Positions 37,901 to 50,927 of a DNA stretch of 64,000 nucleotides are shown one piece after another. The notes under the pieces were generated by a model. That model saw nothing but the letters and a program-made list of their open reading frames with translations, made no database searches and was not told the origin of the DNA. The stretch covers positions 1 through 64,000 of the forward strand of contig CAJNYU010001219.1 in assembly GCA_905331475.1 (NCBI GenBank). Reading direction: 5' to 3'. The position numbers were made by a program, and so were the translations under genes. The stretch comes from Rotaria socialis. Its lineage: Eukaryota > Rotifera > Eurotatoria > Philodinida > Philodinidae. The stretch's first letter is position 1, and every line of letters begins with the position of its first letter.

Positions 37901-40272
37901 GGCAATTTCGTCAAAGTTAGATTAATCTTTAGAAGTCACAAATGAGAAATTAATGAGTAATGAAAAAATAAAAGTAATAATCAGATGACAAACCCATTGA
38001 GTATTGTCAATTGAAGCTTTCAACGGTTGAACATGAACAATATGTGTACAGTGATTATTCTCTTGTTGCCAGAAATTCAACGGACAACTATTAGCCAATG
38101 TACATCTATTAATCAAAATCAAAATCAAACTTGAAAACAAAGAAATACGAAAACTAATTTTTTCCCTTCAACATAAAAGACGCACGCAAAAATAACGAAT
38201 AAACGGTTGATTCCACAATTAGTAGAAAAAGGTCACCCGCTGGCATTCTTCAGTACTTTATAATAGACAATGTGTCACTATGGGTTCATTTTAATTGTCA
38301 AGGGGAATACATTTGATGTGTCAATATTCATCCATTAAACTATCTATCATGTCAATATTACTTTGTTAAATTGACATGAGAAGTTTCTTTTTTTTTTGTT
38401 TTGCTTATGTATGCATGTATGTCAATCTCAATGATCATCTTACCGTTGATTCATTGTGCACCAACCACATAAAGGATTGTTTGATGAAGATAAACATTCA
38501 TCACATGACAAACGTGATGTACAATCACCTGAAAGTGATATACGATAGATCTAAATGAACGTTTTTCTTTGATTTATTCTTTTGAAAGAAATTTAAAATG
38601 TTTGATCAAACCTTTGATTCTGAAGCTAGGAAGAACGTTTCTGTCTTATTATCAAAAATCACATTCGAAAGAATAGGTGTTGCTGTAGATAATTGATATG
38701 AATAAAACCAATTTATTTTTACACCAAAATCGTAAAGTCCCTTAAAATGAATAAAAACAAAAAAGATTTATTTTATCTTCCCAAGTATTTGTTTGTTTAA
38801 TTCATTATCATCAAACAATAAAGAGTAGCAACAAAAAAAAGCCACATAGATTGCCTATGCATGACTATCTTTGTTTGATCAAAATAAATGAAAAATACTG
38901 TCATCTGACCTTTTATTGATCGGTATACTTTAGGTAAAATGAAAAGAATAAATGTCTTTAGGCATTTTGTTTTTGACTTGATTCGATTGGTGAAATACTT
39001 ACTAGCTTAAAAGTACCATTAGTTAAACCGTGAAAAATAAGTTTTGATGAACCGACTGAGTAGATTTGAAACACACTAGAACTTTCAAGTATATTTTCAT
39101 AAAATAAATGACCAATAGCTGGTGTTGTACCACCAACTGGATATGGAAAACGGTCATTAATTATCCAAGGACAAAGATTATCGCTATTGATTGGTATTGA
39201 CCAACTCTGAAGCAAAAAAGAAACGAAAATGAAAAATATCTATTTAAATATGAATTTTCCATTTTACTTCATCTTTTCTGCATGGTTCATTTGGTTTAAT
39301 AAATGCTAAACCTCTTTTTCCAATACCCATCGAATAACATGTACGATAGTTATCTTCAAAAGCTTGATCAATATCATTCTGAATATTCCATAAGCACATA
39401 TTTGTTCCACCAGTGCCATCTTTTCTTGTAAAATGCCCTATTAAAATTGCTTGATTTTTATCATTAAAAAAGATTTCAGCTGTTTTTATGAACCATTCTG
39501 AATTGGAACATATTAATGGTATTTCAATATATGTGCGAATTATTGAGTTTGAACTATCACGACAAAAACGAATTATTTTTGTAAGAATTTGTTTTTGTTC
39601 AATGTCGTTTGGTTGATTTGTTATAAAATAAATATAATTCTTGGTATAGAATGAATAAATATATTGAACAATAAATCTCGCTTGCTGTCTTGACATAAAA
39701 CGTAATGATAAATCATCGCGAGATATTCTTTCATCATCATTTGTTGATAAAATTTTCATAAAACGTGAAATATTTAAAGAACGTCCAGATATATTTGGTA
39801 TTTGCCAACGTTGTGTACCTTCATTTGTGTATGTAACACCAAAATAAATTAAATTTCTTTCTTGTATAATTAAAGCATTTGTACTATTTATCGGATCATT
39901 AGCAACTATTGGTAATGATGAGTTAATAATAAGATTAAAATCTTGATCTAGTATTTGACATGTTCCTTGAAAGATTGTTCCACATAGAAGAATATTTTCT
40001 TTATGAACTCTTAATAAAATTTTGATGTGATTATTTCTATCACATTGACTACATTCGAAATTGTCACTAAGAGAAATAAGTTGTAAAGATGGTATTGTTC
40101 TATTTAATGATAATGATGATAAACGATGTAGAACATTTCGTGTACCAACATATAAATTGTCATTGATCAGAAGAATTTTTTCAATAGTATGATTTAAATC
40201 ATTTTCAATTATATCAATTGATACACTATTTACAGATAATATTAAATAACTAATTATTAAAATTGAGAGCAT
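28992..40272 (-). CDS. Plexin-type semaphorin receptor
   Basis: Thirteen exons from 40272 down to 28992 (40272-39268, 39206-39003, 38740-38612, 38550-38444, 38105-37994, 37926-37767, 36401-35276, 34105-34009, 33933-33519, 32836-32284, 31996-31157, 29390-29255, 29195-28992) total 5,088 bases with every phase matching, i.e. 1,696 codons. Signal peptide MLSILIISYLILSVNS, then the Sema propeller (about 30-440). Three Cys-rich PSI domains follow (first CDECLSSSNNPLCGWC, then CVSCRSEIGCQWC and CDKCNLRSKCSWC), interleaved with IPT/TIG folds. One membrane helix lies at about 32690-32610. The intracellular part has the RasGAP segment and Rho-binding insert (NVLDCDTIDKLKQKI). Plexins turn semaphorin binding into Rap/Rho control and guide cells and axons. 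The GAP half is divergent: only one Arg of the usual LLRRTES motif is left (LTRES). The start ATG follows a TTTTAG acceptor. The last exon was not identified. Confidence 0.93.
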
Positions 40273-42944
40273 ACTAAAATCAAAATACCAAAAAGAAATA
40301 ATTCTTTCTGAAAAAAAATAAAATCTTAAAGGAATTAATTGTAATTTAATATGGGATATAACTTAAGTTCTTTTTTATTCAGTAAGATTGTGATGACAAA
40401 GAGGATTACTATTTGCTGTCTATGTTTATTCATACGCATACATATCGAATGACTCTTTCTATTCGTTGTTCAACTATTCACATCCGGCATCAAAACTAAT
40501 CTGTCAATCATTTTGTTTTTTTTACTTACCTGTCTCCCGTGCTCTCCGTTCACATACACATATAGACTTGTCAAATTTTTGAAACGAGTAAACGAACAGA
40601 GAAAAGAAATGAAGTTGTATGTTTATATGAGCATATATAAAGAAAATAATTTTCTTGTTGTCGTCCACAACTTTTTTCTGCTTTCTCTCTTGCTCTCTAT
40701 CGTTCAGTTTCTGTTTCTCTGTCGGTCATCGTAGAACGAAAAGAAGAAGAAGAAGAAGAGAAAAAACAGAAGGAAGAAACAACAGGAGGCAATTAGAGCA
40801 GATGGCCAGGTGATTCATTTGAGCAGAAAATTGAGTTCACTCTTACTGTGTCATAATACTAATGACTTGAAGTTTTGATTGATGATATGATGATTATTTC
40901 GATAGATGTCAAAATTCAAAACAGGAAACAGATTTTATTAACTTATTTATCTCTTACATGAATCAATAATATTTCAATCTTACTCAAATATTTTCATTGA
41001 AATAACAGCAGATGCTGTTATGGGAGATTTTAAATTGATTCAATTTTGAAAATCTTCTCTCTTGATTGATAATGAATTTTATAAAGAAAATCTATAGAAT
41101 ATTATAAGAATCAGACAACCAATGCTTATATGATAGTTTGTTTCCATTATCGATTAATCAATAGGGAAAGAAAATTTCGTTAGACTATCATACAATATCT
41201 GTTCTGTTATCAATGAAAATGAAATTAAGAAATAATAAACAACAGGAGAGTTTGTTCGTGCATTTTATAGACAGCTATGAACTATCAAAGAAATGTAAAT
41301 TACTTTTCTATTTAAGATTGAATTTCATAAGTCGTATTCAAATGTATCTCGAAATTTTGATACACATATGGCGTTACGGCAATATTACCAAGAATTATCC
41401 TTTCTTTTTTTTTTATTACAATTACTGTGATTCTTTAATAGCTTCGATAGGAAGGAGTCGTAAGATTTTAAAATAGAAAAAACCAAGAGTATAAATAATC
41501 TCTGTAGGCATGAAAAGCTAGACACGATCTAGAAGATATAAAAAATAGAAAAGTGCCCAAAGCAGGGATGTTTTGTAGTTGAACTTTTGAAACAGAGGGC
41601 GTAACACCTAAAGTTACCTACTCGTACTGATGTCTCTAGGAGAAATTCTCACTATATTTTGACATCTACACATAAACCACTTTCTATGTTTCTGCGCCAT
41701 GACGAATAAAATGGTCGAAAATTGTCAATAGAATATCCACATAACATAGATGAAACATATTATTTCATTTGTTCTATCAACTTGATTATTTAGTATTGGA
41801 ATAAATATCATAATGTTCAATATATAATCATTTTCTTTTTCGTGATGTCGATGAAAGAGTAGAGACCAGTAAACTCAACAGTTGATTGTCTTTATAGATG
41901 TCAAAGAAAGAGAAAAAAGAAACAGTGACCGGATAGGACACGTCTGCTTGCAGCACTTACCCTTTAATATTCATTGAAGCAAAAATAAAAATGGCCGATT
42001 TTTATTGTGATTTTTCCCAATGAGTTCCAAACTGTAAATTTGATCAAATAAAGAAAAGAAAAGAGATTTGAGAACTATTTTCACGAGTTTCTACATCGTT
42101 TTATGTCAATAAATGATCAGAAGACGAAGAATCCGATCGATTGTTGTCACTTTTCATGTGATAGAACTGCATAATTAAGAGCTTTCTCAACTGTTTTCTA
42201 ATTATTTTGAAGTTAGATTGATGATTTTATCCATACGTAAATTGGATTATTACCAATACATATTGTTATTATTATTTTTTTTTATAGAATTCTAATTTTT
42301 CGTTCGTATATGTTATGGGAGAAGATGAGATTATCACAATTTATGTTTTTAGTGTGAAGCTTTTAGATAAACAAACTTCTTGAACAGGAAACTATTCTCT
42401 TGTGTATAAACATAATATGTGGTTATTTCTTGGACACAAAAATCATTTTCTTTTCTTTTTTAAGTTAAAATAATTGATTCATCTTGGGGCTACCGAAATT
42501 CTTATTTTAATCATGATAGTTTTTATCCTTAACTCGTGCATGATTATTTATATAGCTTTGATTATTATTTAAGAATGAGAGAAATGAATTGTTCTTGTTG
42601 AAACAGGATTATAACAGCTTCAAGCATAGTCGACTATTTCATACTGTGAAGCCGTAATAGAACGTTTTCTGATAGAATTAATATTGCATAGTGTTTTAAA
42701 TGGTTGAGCGAGTTTAGGTAACATACAGTTTATAATACGAGAGATTGCCACAGGCGGTCTTCGTTCATTTTAATCAACGAATTACAGTCGGATTCAAATG
42801 ATACTCTAACACAAGTATTTATTAACAGCCGACTAATTTCATTGTTTTTCTTTTGTCTTCATATAGATTTTAAGATTTATCTTACACAACCATAATAAAG
42901 AAAATCTGACGAGAGTGTAAAACTTTTATAATTTTACTGAAGAA
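40273..42944. other. Intergenic
   Basis: No supported gene. It holds the upstream region of plexin and a purine-rich tract (GAAGAAGAAG) near 40737-40790. Confidence 0.5.
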
Positions 42945-43496
42945 TGTTTTTATTGCAAAGCAAGATAAAAAGCAGAACTAAACACAATCTCACCTTAAAT
43001 AAAACGGAAGAATAAAGTACATTTATTAGATATTCGACGCGACGCGAAACATTAGTAACAATAATGAAGGAATTTATTTTCTTATTAAGGAATAAAATTT
43101 TAAAAACTTCCTGTTTTAAAGTGCGTGTTATTCCAACATCTCTCAATTAATGTGTATCAGCTTCAACGAAAACCCGTTCGATTTGACACCAACGATGGAG
43201 TGAACGAAGACGAGGAGGAGGATAAGAGATCTAAGAAAGAATAGGCTATGCTTCAGGATGTTGTTCTACATTGAGTAATGGTTTCACGAAACTGGGTTTA
43301 ACTTTGATGATTACTGGTGTGTTACTTCTGGTTGTGGTTACTGCTATTATTCCACTTGTTTTTATTCTTAAAAACAATACAGGTAATAATCAATTCAACT
43401 TAACAAAGATTGCTACGACTAATGAATTCGATATAATATATGGATTTTCATTGAATTTAGGATCAAACAATAGTTCAAGTTCGTCCAATGTGAATG
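42945..43496 (+). repeat. Right arm of the 0.55 kb inverted duplication
   Basis: This is the plus-strand counterpart of window bases 1-553. It includes the intron tail, the splice acceptor (CTGTTTTAAAG, ending 43121), the N-terminal exon and the membrane helix. By eye the exon parts match at about 88-92%; the intron part is more diverged. Confidence 0.85.
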
Positions 43497-44433
43497 TTCC
43501 TAAACGTCTTGGTATCTATTATGGATGGCCATCATTAGTGCAAGGTGTCCAGGGAAATCTAACTGCAGCTATTTCCATATTTAGTCAGTTTGATTTGATT
43601 GTCTTTGGTGATGGAATAGCTTCGCCCTCGCATGGTGATCATAAGAATACACAAATAATCATTCAATCATTAAATAACCTTGGAAAATTAAGTTTTGGTT
43701 ATATTGATCTAGGAGTTACAACACAAAATTTATCTATTTTACAGATGCAAACAACTGTTGATGAGTGGGCAGCTATGGGAATCAATGGGATTCTGTGGGA
43801 TGATGCTGGGTAAGAAAATTTTTAAATTTTTAAACACAGAAAATTGAGTTTTCTACGCATAGTTATGATTATAATGTAAGTCGATCTCGTCAAAATACAA
43901 TGATCTCTTATTGCCATTCATTCAATTTACGAGTTATGATGAATGCATGGAATCCAGATGATGTTATGTCTGGGAGTCCAATGCTTTTAGGCTCTAATGA
44001 TATTTATTTACTTGAATCATATCTAATATCGAATGGAAACTATCAAAACTTGGCAGCATGGAAAATAAAAGCAGATAAATGTTTATCGTATGCAAATCTG
44101 TATGGAATTTCAATGGCGACTCTTTCAACAAGTTCAACTCAAATATCATCATCGTTTGGTTTAACTCAACAGTTTAGTCAAGCTTGGTTTGGAACTGCTA
44201 TTTATAACTTTCAATATTTTCAAGCTACAGATATTCAATACAGCTCATCCAATAATATGTTATATGCATTTGAAAATCTCTTAACATCGTATGGAAACAG
44301 TTGGCAAACAGCTGATGTACAAAATGATTCAAATATCCATTTTTATAGATCAACAGATACTTACATTTTAAACATTTATGGAGATGGGATGACTTATGGA
44401 AATGGAAGTTTTACTTTGGTATCCAATGGATAA
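43307..44433 (+). CDS. Membrane-anchored TIM-barrel glycosidase-like protein, second copy with damaged N-terminus
   Basis: Exons up to 43809 and 43863-44433 join in phase across a 53-base GT-AG intron, turning DDAG into DDAGYDYNVSRSRQN. After a membrane helix (GVLLLVVVTAIIPLVF) comes a Ser/Asn linker, then a TIM-barrel-like domain: RLGIYYGWPSLV, LIVFGDGI, LSFGYIDLGV, INGILWDDAGYDY, LRVMMNAWNPDD, YLLESYLI. Acidic residues at strand ends (the DD pair, and the Glu of LES) are candidates for catalysis. Similar unnamed proteins are, as far as I recall, bacterial, so transfer is likely. Upstream of 43271, compared with the copy at 1-375, one base is gained near 43141 and one lost in the A-run near 43240, creating TAA and TAG stops. 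The first usable ATG is 43307, which would leave a short signal-anchor. Either that start is used or the gene is dying. Confidence 0.65.
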
Positions 44434-44913
44434 TAATATGAACAAATTTAACGGATGAAAATTTTCTTTCAATAATTTTTTCCCATTTGATTTTCATTTC
44501 ACGTTAGGTGTCTTTAAAATTGTAGCAACACAAATAAATTAAGTTAATTTTCGCATGTTTTTAAAAAAAAAACAAGATTGATAGATTATTGAAATATGAG
44601 AAGATTATTCGTTACGAATTTTCATCTCAAGTGCAAACGAATGATAGAAATGTCACGATCAATGATGAATGACCTACTACACAATCGATGTTTAACATAT
44701 AGACTTCATGTAATCCTATGTTGATACAATAGGTAATCATGGAAAGTTCAAATGTAATTATTTAGTCATATCGAGTATCCCAAAAATCATAAACACTTAA
44801 GAAATGCTTCGAATTATAATACTAAACTAGATGAATATAGTTCTATTTATTTTCATAGTAGGACGAGCAAAAACTATTTCAATTTAATGAAAGAGTCGTT
44901 CAAGACTTTGTTT

Positions 44914-45198
44914 AGTTAGACATATACTACTTTCGATTATTATGCCGATTTTCACTGTTCTATAGAACGATGGGCTTCCTCGATTGTTCTACCTTTAAAA
45001 TAATATGAAAGTAGTCATGAAGCTGACAATTTAAAAGCAAATAGTCCTATAGTTTGTTTAGTTGGCATTGTGAATCCTTCTGAAGATTTTGATCAATTGA
45101 CTACAATATGGATGGCAACAAATGAATATTATTCTACTCGTATGCAAAAATTGTATTTCAACACTTACGAAAGCATCCAAGAAAATCTTGAGCTATGA
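44914..45198 (+). pseudogene. Coding-like remnant, family not recognised
   Basis: One frame reads like protein for about 95 codons with only a single TAA inside (45001-45003). It opens with TFDYYADFHCSIERWASSIV and continues with PIVCLVGIVNPSEDF and TIWMATNEYYSTRM, ending at TGA 45196-45198. Codon use resembles the real genes of the window. No start codon or splice frame makes it a full gene. It may be the remains of a gene or an exon of one I cannot see. Confidence 0.35.
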
Positions 45199-48100
45199 CA
45201 CAAGTGCATAGAACATTCGATAGAACAATATTTTCGGTAGTATTGCCATATTCTAGTCATCAATATCTGAAAATAACAACTTGACAACTTTAGCTTCTAA
45301 TAAACTTTCTTTGAAAAGTAATCCAGAAACGACTTTCAACACTATCATTCTTTTACAAGAAAAGATTATAAAAATTACCCATTACAGTTATATCCGTTTA
45401 TGTTTCTTGTAGATTATTCAAATCTTTAACAGAATATGTTTAAAAGATCAGCCATCAACGACTGCAAAAATAAAAGCTATTTGAATTATGACATGTCACG
45501 TATTCATTATTTATAAGGCCTCATGTTTTGTCGTACATGGGATCTCATCTTTTCAAATCAACATATCTCGAACTGAATTTCAAATACATTGCGTAATTCT
45601 AAATCTTTAAGCAGCATTAAAAATAAAACTCGATAAAAAAAAGGTATCTTTAACAAGAAAAATATCAAACACTACCTTTAACCTAGTTCATACCCTTGTA
45701 GAAAGCAGTTCGAGAAACTATTTTTATGTTATTCAGAAATGAAAATTTGCATATTGTAGAAATGATCATATCATTCTGAATGAAATACGATGAATAGTTC
45801 TATCAAACAAGAAAAAAATGAACTGTCATATGCATCTGGAGCGTATAAATGGCTAGTAATCATCGTAAATGATAGATTTTTGGATGTTTTTAATAAATTA
45901 TTGCGAAAAAAAGTAATAAAACCGTAAAATTGAGAGTGGTCTAACTAGAAAAAGGTAACTTTGGTAATCATCAGGGGTGAATATAAAACAAATATTTAGA
46001 CATAATTGTTTGTATTCATTGATAATCTATTGACAAAAGAAATATTTTAATGAAGATGGTCCTAATTTGAGAGGACAGACGTCAAAATCTATGTGAAAAT
46101 TCATGGAATTTTTCGAATAAGAATTCATTTTTTTGTCTTCTTTGTATTGCAAGTAAAATTTCGAAGTATTGTGATGCAATCTAGATTCCTCTCATACTCT
46201 CAAGGTTATTGCGTGCGATGCTTCATTCATATGTATTTCCTAAATGAAAACCTGCTGAAAGATTAAAAATTGTTTTCAACAATATTCAAAACTAATTCTA
46301 AAATAAAATCTACAATGAATTATGAACATTGAATTCATTTCAATTCAACTTTCTTCGTAGTTCAATCGAGATAAATTCTTCAATACAATAGTTTCCATGT
46401 ATATCATCTTTACCAACTTCACTGTCACGCCAATTGCATTTATTATAGAGTATTTTATAAGACAACAAAAGTGTTCTCTCGTGTAAAAATCGTACAGAGT
46501 CAATATAGAAGTAGTTTAAATAATAACCCAACCCATCAGACACTTGATGGTCTTGTCAAGCGTAATACACAACTGTTCACTGATATAAGTCGTAAAAAAT
46601 AAAAAGAAGAAAAATATTAAGTTAGGTCTTAATCAAAATTTTATTTTTGAAATATATTATATTCGATTAAAATTCAGTCGAACGAGAAAACATTTAATTA
46701 AATTTAACATTGCAATTCGACTATATTATACTATATATTTTGTCGTTGGAATAGTTATATTACATGAATTTCCTAATTCATATCTTTCATTTTATTCGAA
46801 AATATGGTATCAATCATGATTTTCTTGCATTCAACTTATGTTTAAGTCATTATCATGATACTTAGAAGGTTGCACTCTTAATCTGTTTTTTTTTCAGAAG
46901 ATAGTTTTGGTTGAGTGAGATGTAGCTATAAAATGTAGTTATTTTACAAATTGTTATCAAATTTTAAGGAAGTCATAATAATTTCAGTAAAATTTATGTT
47001 AATTACTATATTCATAACTGTTTGATCTCAATATGTTATCTTATTGAATCTCAACTGAGCAATTATGGATGTTATCGTTCATTACTGAATGCGTCCCTGA
47101 AAAAGATGTTAAAAATAGATGGATCGAAATGAAGCATAAAAAGTAAGATAATAGAAATTCTAAATGAATAATTTTATGGATTGATAGGTGTTAGCATCAA
47201 TAGATGGTGTTCATTGACACTAACTTGTCACTGTGATATATCAATCATATTATTCCTCTTTGATGTTTTCACTTTGATCTGTCAGTCATTGACCGCCTTG
47301 TTTTCTTTTCTCTAACCAGTTCCGTTGTTGCTTATTATCTTCATCGGCAGTTGCCATCTTTATTAATGAAACATCATTATCCTTATTATTAATGTTATTT
47401 ATAGCAACATTAATATACACGTAATCTGTTTCCGTCCCCCCACGGGGCGGCGGAGCGTCATTAAACTAGGTGAGGCTCGTAAGATTTTTTTTTCCAATGT
47501 GGAATTTTATGAAAGCATCAAACAGAAAATAAGTCTTCTTTGTATTGAACTTCAGCAAAAATAAAAATGGTCAGTATAAAAAAGAAGATTGGAAAATACC
47601 AAAATATACTTTTCTTTGCTCCTACTTTGATGCAAGAATAAAAATAGCAATAATCAGTACAAAAGCAAGTGAGGCTGAGCCTCATGGGTCTCAGTGACTC
47701 CGACGTCACTGTCGTCCCCAATCCTTAGTTCATCCTGATTATGCCCAGCAAGTACGTGTAAGCCGCTTTAAAGTGAACTCTCATTACCTGAAGGTAGATA
47801 TCTTTTCCGCAAAGATATATTATAATTTAGCCTACGTGATACACGGAGGATAAAGTCTTATTGGAAGTCTCACAATAGGCAATTTCAACCATTTGTTGCG
47901 TAATTATTAGCATAACTTTATATGCACGATAATTGTAATAAAAATTCGCTCAGTATTCATTGTGGAAAAAATGTATGTTTTTCGTGCTGTAAATAATACA
48001 AATTAAATCGACAGATAAAAAAACTAAACATTTAATTGCTTGTCATGTCACCAGATTCCATTTCAGTTGAAAAGAGCTATCATTTGAAAAACTTTTATAA

Positions 48101-50927
48101 TCCGTTCTTAATTTGATTTGGATCTTGACTGCAGTTCTATGCAAATTTTAAGTAATTAGAATTGGCTTTTCTTTCTAAACAATTAAACATTCCCGTCACG
48201 TCAACCATCTGTCTAAATAAAGCAAATGTTGCATAAATTCCATGAAAATCATTATAGACAACTTCTTTTGAAAGTCGGTTCAATGTGATATTTCTTCTAC
48301 AAATAGAATAATGTCATGGATATGATTTTTTTGAAACTTTCTATGTAGTATTTCTTATTTGCGTGTTCTTTATTTTCTTGATGTGAAAGACAACACGAAT
48401 TTTATTAAAGGGCAAATTATATAGCCCATCGCAAATTTAATCAATTATACAAAGATGTGTGCACTTTAGCATAAGCCATGAATGTGCTGGTAGCAATATC
48501 AGATCATTAATTATTTAATATAAATAATCTAATTATATGAATTAAGAATATAATTAAAATTGTCTACTGTGTCAATTTGCTTTAATACTAGAAAAATGCA
48601 GTAGGTAAGAAAGTCAACTGTTACAGAGAATGAGAGAGAGAGAGAGGAAAATATGAGATGATTTTATTCGTTAGCAAGATTATGTATAGGGAATTGTATT
48701 AACATTTTTTACATTAGAGAAGTAGTTCTGTCGCTATCCTCGTCATACATGTCACTACAAAACTTCATCGTTTGACTTATTTCCAATTCATGTCAAACGC
48801 AAGCTTATATATGGAGACGTGAATGAATATAGAGCAGAAGGGCCAAACGACAATATATTTCGTTAGGCCAGAAATGATCGTTGAAGAATGACCAGATGTT
48901 CTCAATCATAGAGTCGACTGAAGGTAGAGATAATGAATATTCTAATTATTAGCACATCCTTCTATTTATAGTTTCGTTAGAAAAGTTGAAAGTAGAATAA
49001 CTACATGTTACGACAACGTGTTATCTGGTCTTTAATTAATTTCCTTTTTGAAGAGTATGTCAAGATGTAAAGCACAATAGAGGCTGCTTCCTTTAATTAA
49101 ACCTTTACTTTATTCTACTTTTAAGCATTTCTGCAAGCAGACCCTCATTATTTTTTGAGTAGTTCTAGACGTGTAGATTCTAACTCATTTCCTCTATAGA
49201 ATAACTTGAAATTTTAAAACAAACAAGTTCTATTATGTCCTATAAGGTAACATCATACTCGTCCAAACAGAAGAAATTAAATAGGCAAAATTAGAATCCA
49301 TGAAGAACTACGGAGTATCAAGTACGTCATTTTTTAAATAGTTTTCTGAGGGATATCTCTTTCTAAATACTATGTTATAGAGCGCTACATAAAATAAATT
49401 TAACTACTAAAAAAATAGGATTTTCACGAAGAAATCTGCATGTCATACATACAAATTCGCATTATATATTCCAGCTAATACTATTTTGAACTCATTTTTG
49501 ATAGCAAGATTTACAATGACATGTAATTCAGTCTTTTGAAACGATGAAAGAAATCATGTAACCATGTTAAAGCGTTCAGTGGGTGCAATCGTGTTTTTTT
49601 TGTAAAGGGTTCTTCAATATACATGCAAGAAAATGTTTGAACAGTGAAAATAGAACTGAAAATATTTAGTAAGTCTATATGAATGAACATGAACATAGAG
49701 TAGTATTTTCGTGAGATAAGGGTTAATAAACATATATAAATTACATTTTCCATAAAATAAATCATTTTACACCCAATCATATACACAAATGCAATGATTA
49801 TATAACATCCAAGGAATTTTTATATACATCTATTTATATGGATGGCTATGGAAGATGTAGGAAATATGAATAAAATATTCGAGCATCATGGAAACTACAT
49901 CTTAACAATACGCACACAATGACCAAGATTGCAGAATAAAATTGCTTTCCACGATTGCGAACTTATCGTGATCATAGTTTTCTCAAATATAAGTTTGTTT
50001 ATATTGAAATGAAAAAAATTCAAAGAAATTCTAGTCATGTTCAAACAATAGCAAGAAGCTTGAAAGAACATAAATAATTAATATGCCTTGACGAATGCGT
50101 GAGGATATTGGAAGTGAATAGCTGTAAGGATTAGAATCCAGCATCATTTCTTATATACGTTTGTAACTTAAATCTTTTCAATAGACTAGTGTGTTACATT
50201 TATATAAGATAATTTTCAATAAAATCATCAGCATGTTTTTACTTGATATAAAACGACTTAGATGATATTTTGCTACTTACTGCAAATTTTCATAAATAAA
50301 TGAACATTCTAAACTGTCGTGTGTAATTCAGTATTAGACAACGATTATTCTATCCATCATTTATGATCTCTTCAAATTAGAATTTTTTTTTCTACATCAT
50401 GCAATACTTGTTAAATATAATCTTTTTAATAAAAAAAGAAAACTTCTGGTTCTGGCATTCCTGCATCAAAGCCAATCCTACTTGAAAATTGTCATTTTTT
50501 TTTCTTCGGCAGGATATGCACTGCTCCATAAACATTGTAAAACACAATTTCCTTTCATACGTTTGGAAAAGTTATCCTTTAGAAAAAGTAACTGAATTCA
50601 ACTAATTTTAAGAGACTCAATTTGAATGTTTCTTCCGACGTTTGTAATTACATGATGAATAGTATGATTTGTTTGAAGTCTTCCTAAAATTTCCTTCTGT
50701 TAAAAAAAACACTTCTAGTTTGAACAATAATTATACGGTATTCACTATATAAAGCTCTTTCCTCGCCAGATACTACAACATTATCATAGAAACAAACAGT
50801 TTATACTAGACCTGTACACATCAGCGTATTCTTTCTTTTTTTAAATATAACTCCCCTTCATTTATTTAGATTTAATATTGATATACAAAATTAAAGAGAG
50901 ACGTTTTTTTCTCTATTCTATTAAATA
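45199..50927. other. Long intergenic region
   Basis: No supported gene in 5.7 kb. It holds a GA run at 48632-48646 and a short island richer in G+C at 47435-47730. The island includes small palindromes such as GTGACTCCGACGTCAC and GAGGCTGAGCCTC. Confidence 0.5.
48632..48646. repeat. (GA)n microsatellite
   Basis: A short run of GA dinucleotides in the 45-51 kb intergenic region. Confidence 0.85.

Noticed and set aside
46340-46543. Minus-strand 67-residue frame with a mixed amino-acid content
   Set aside because: It looks somewhat like protein but shows no motif, no splice context and no second copy.
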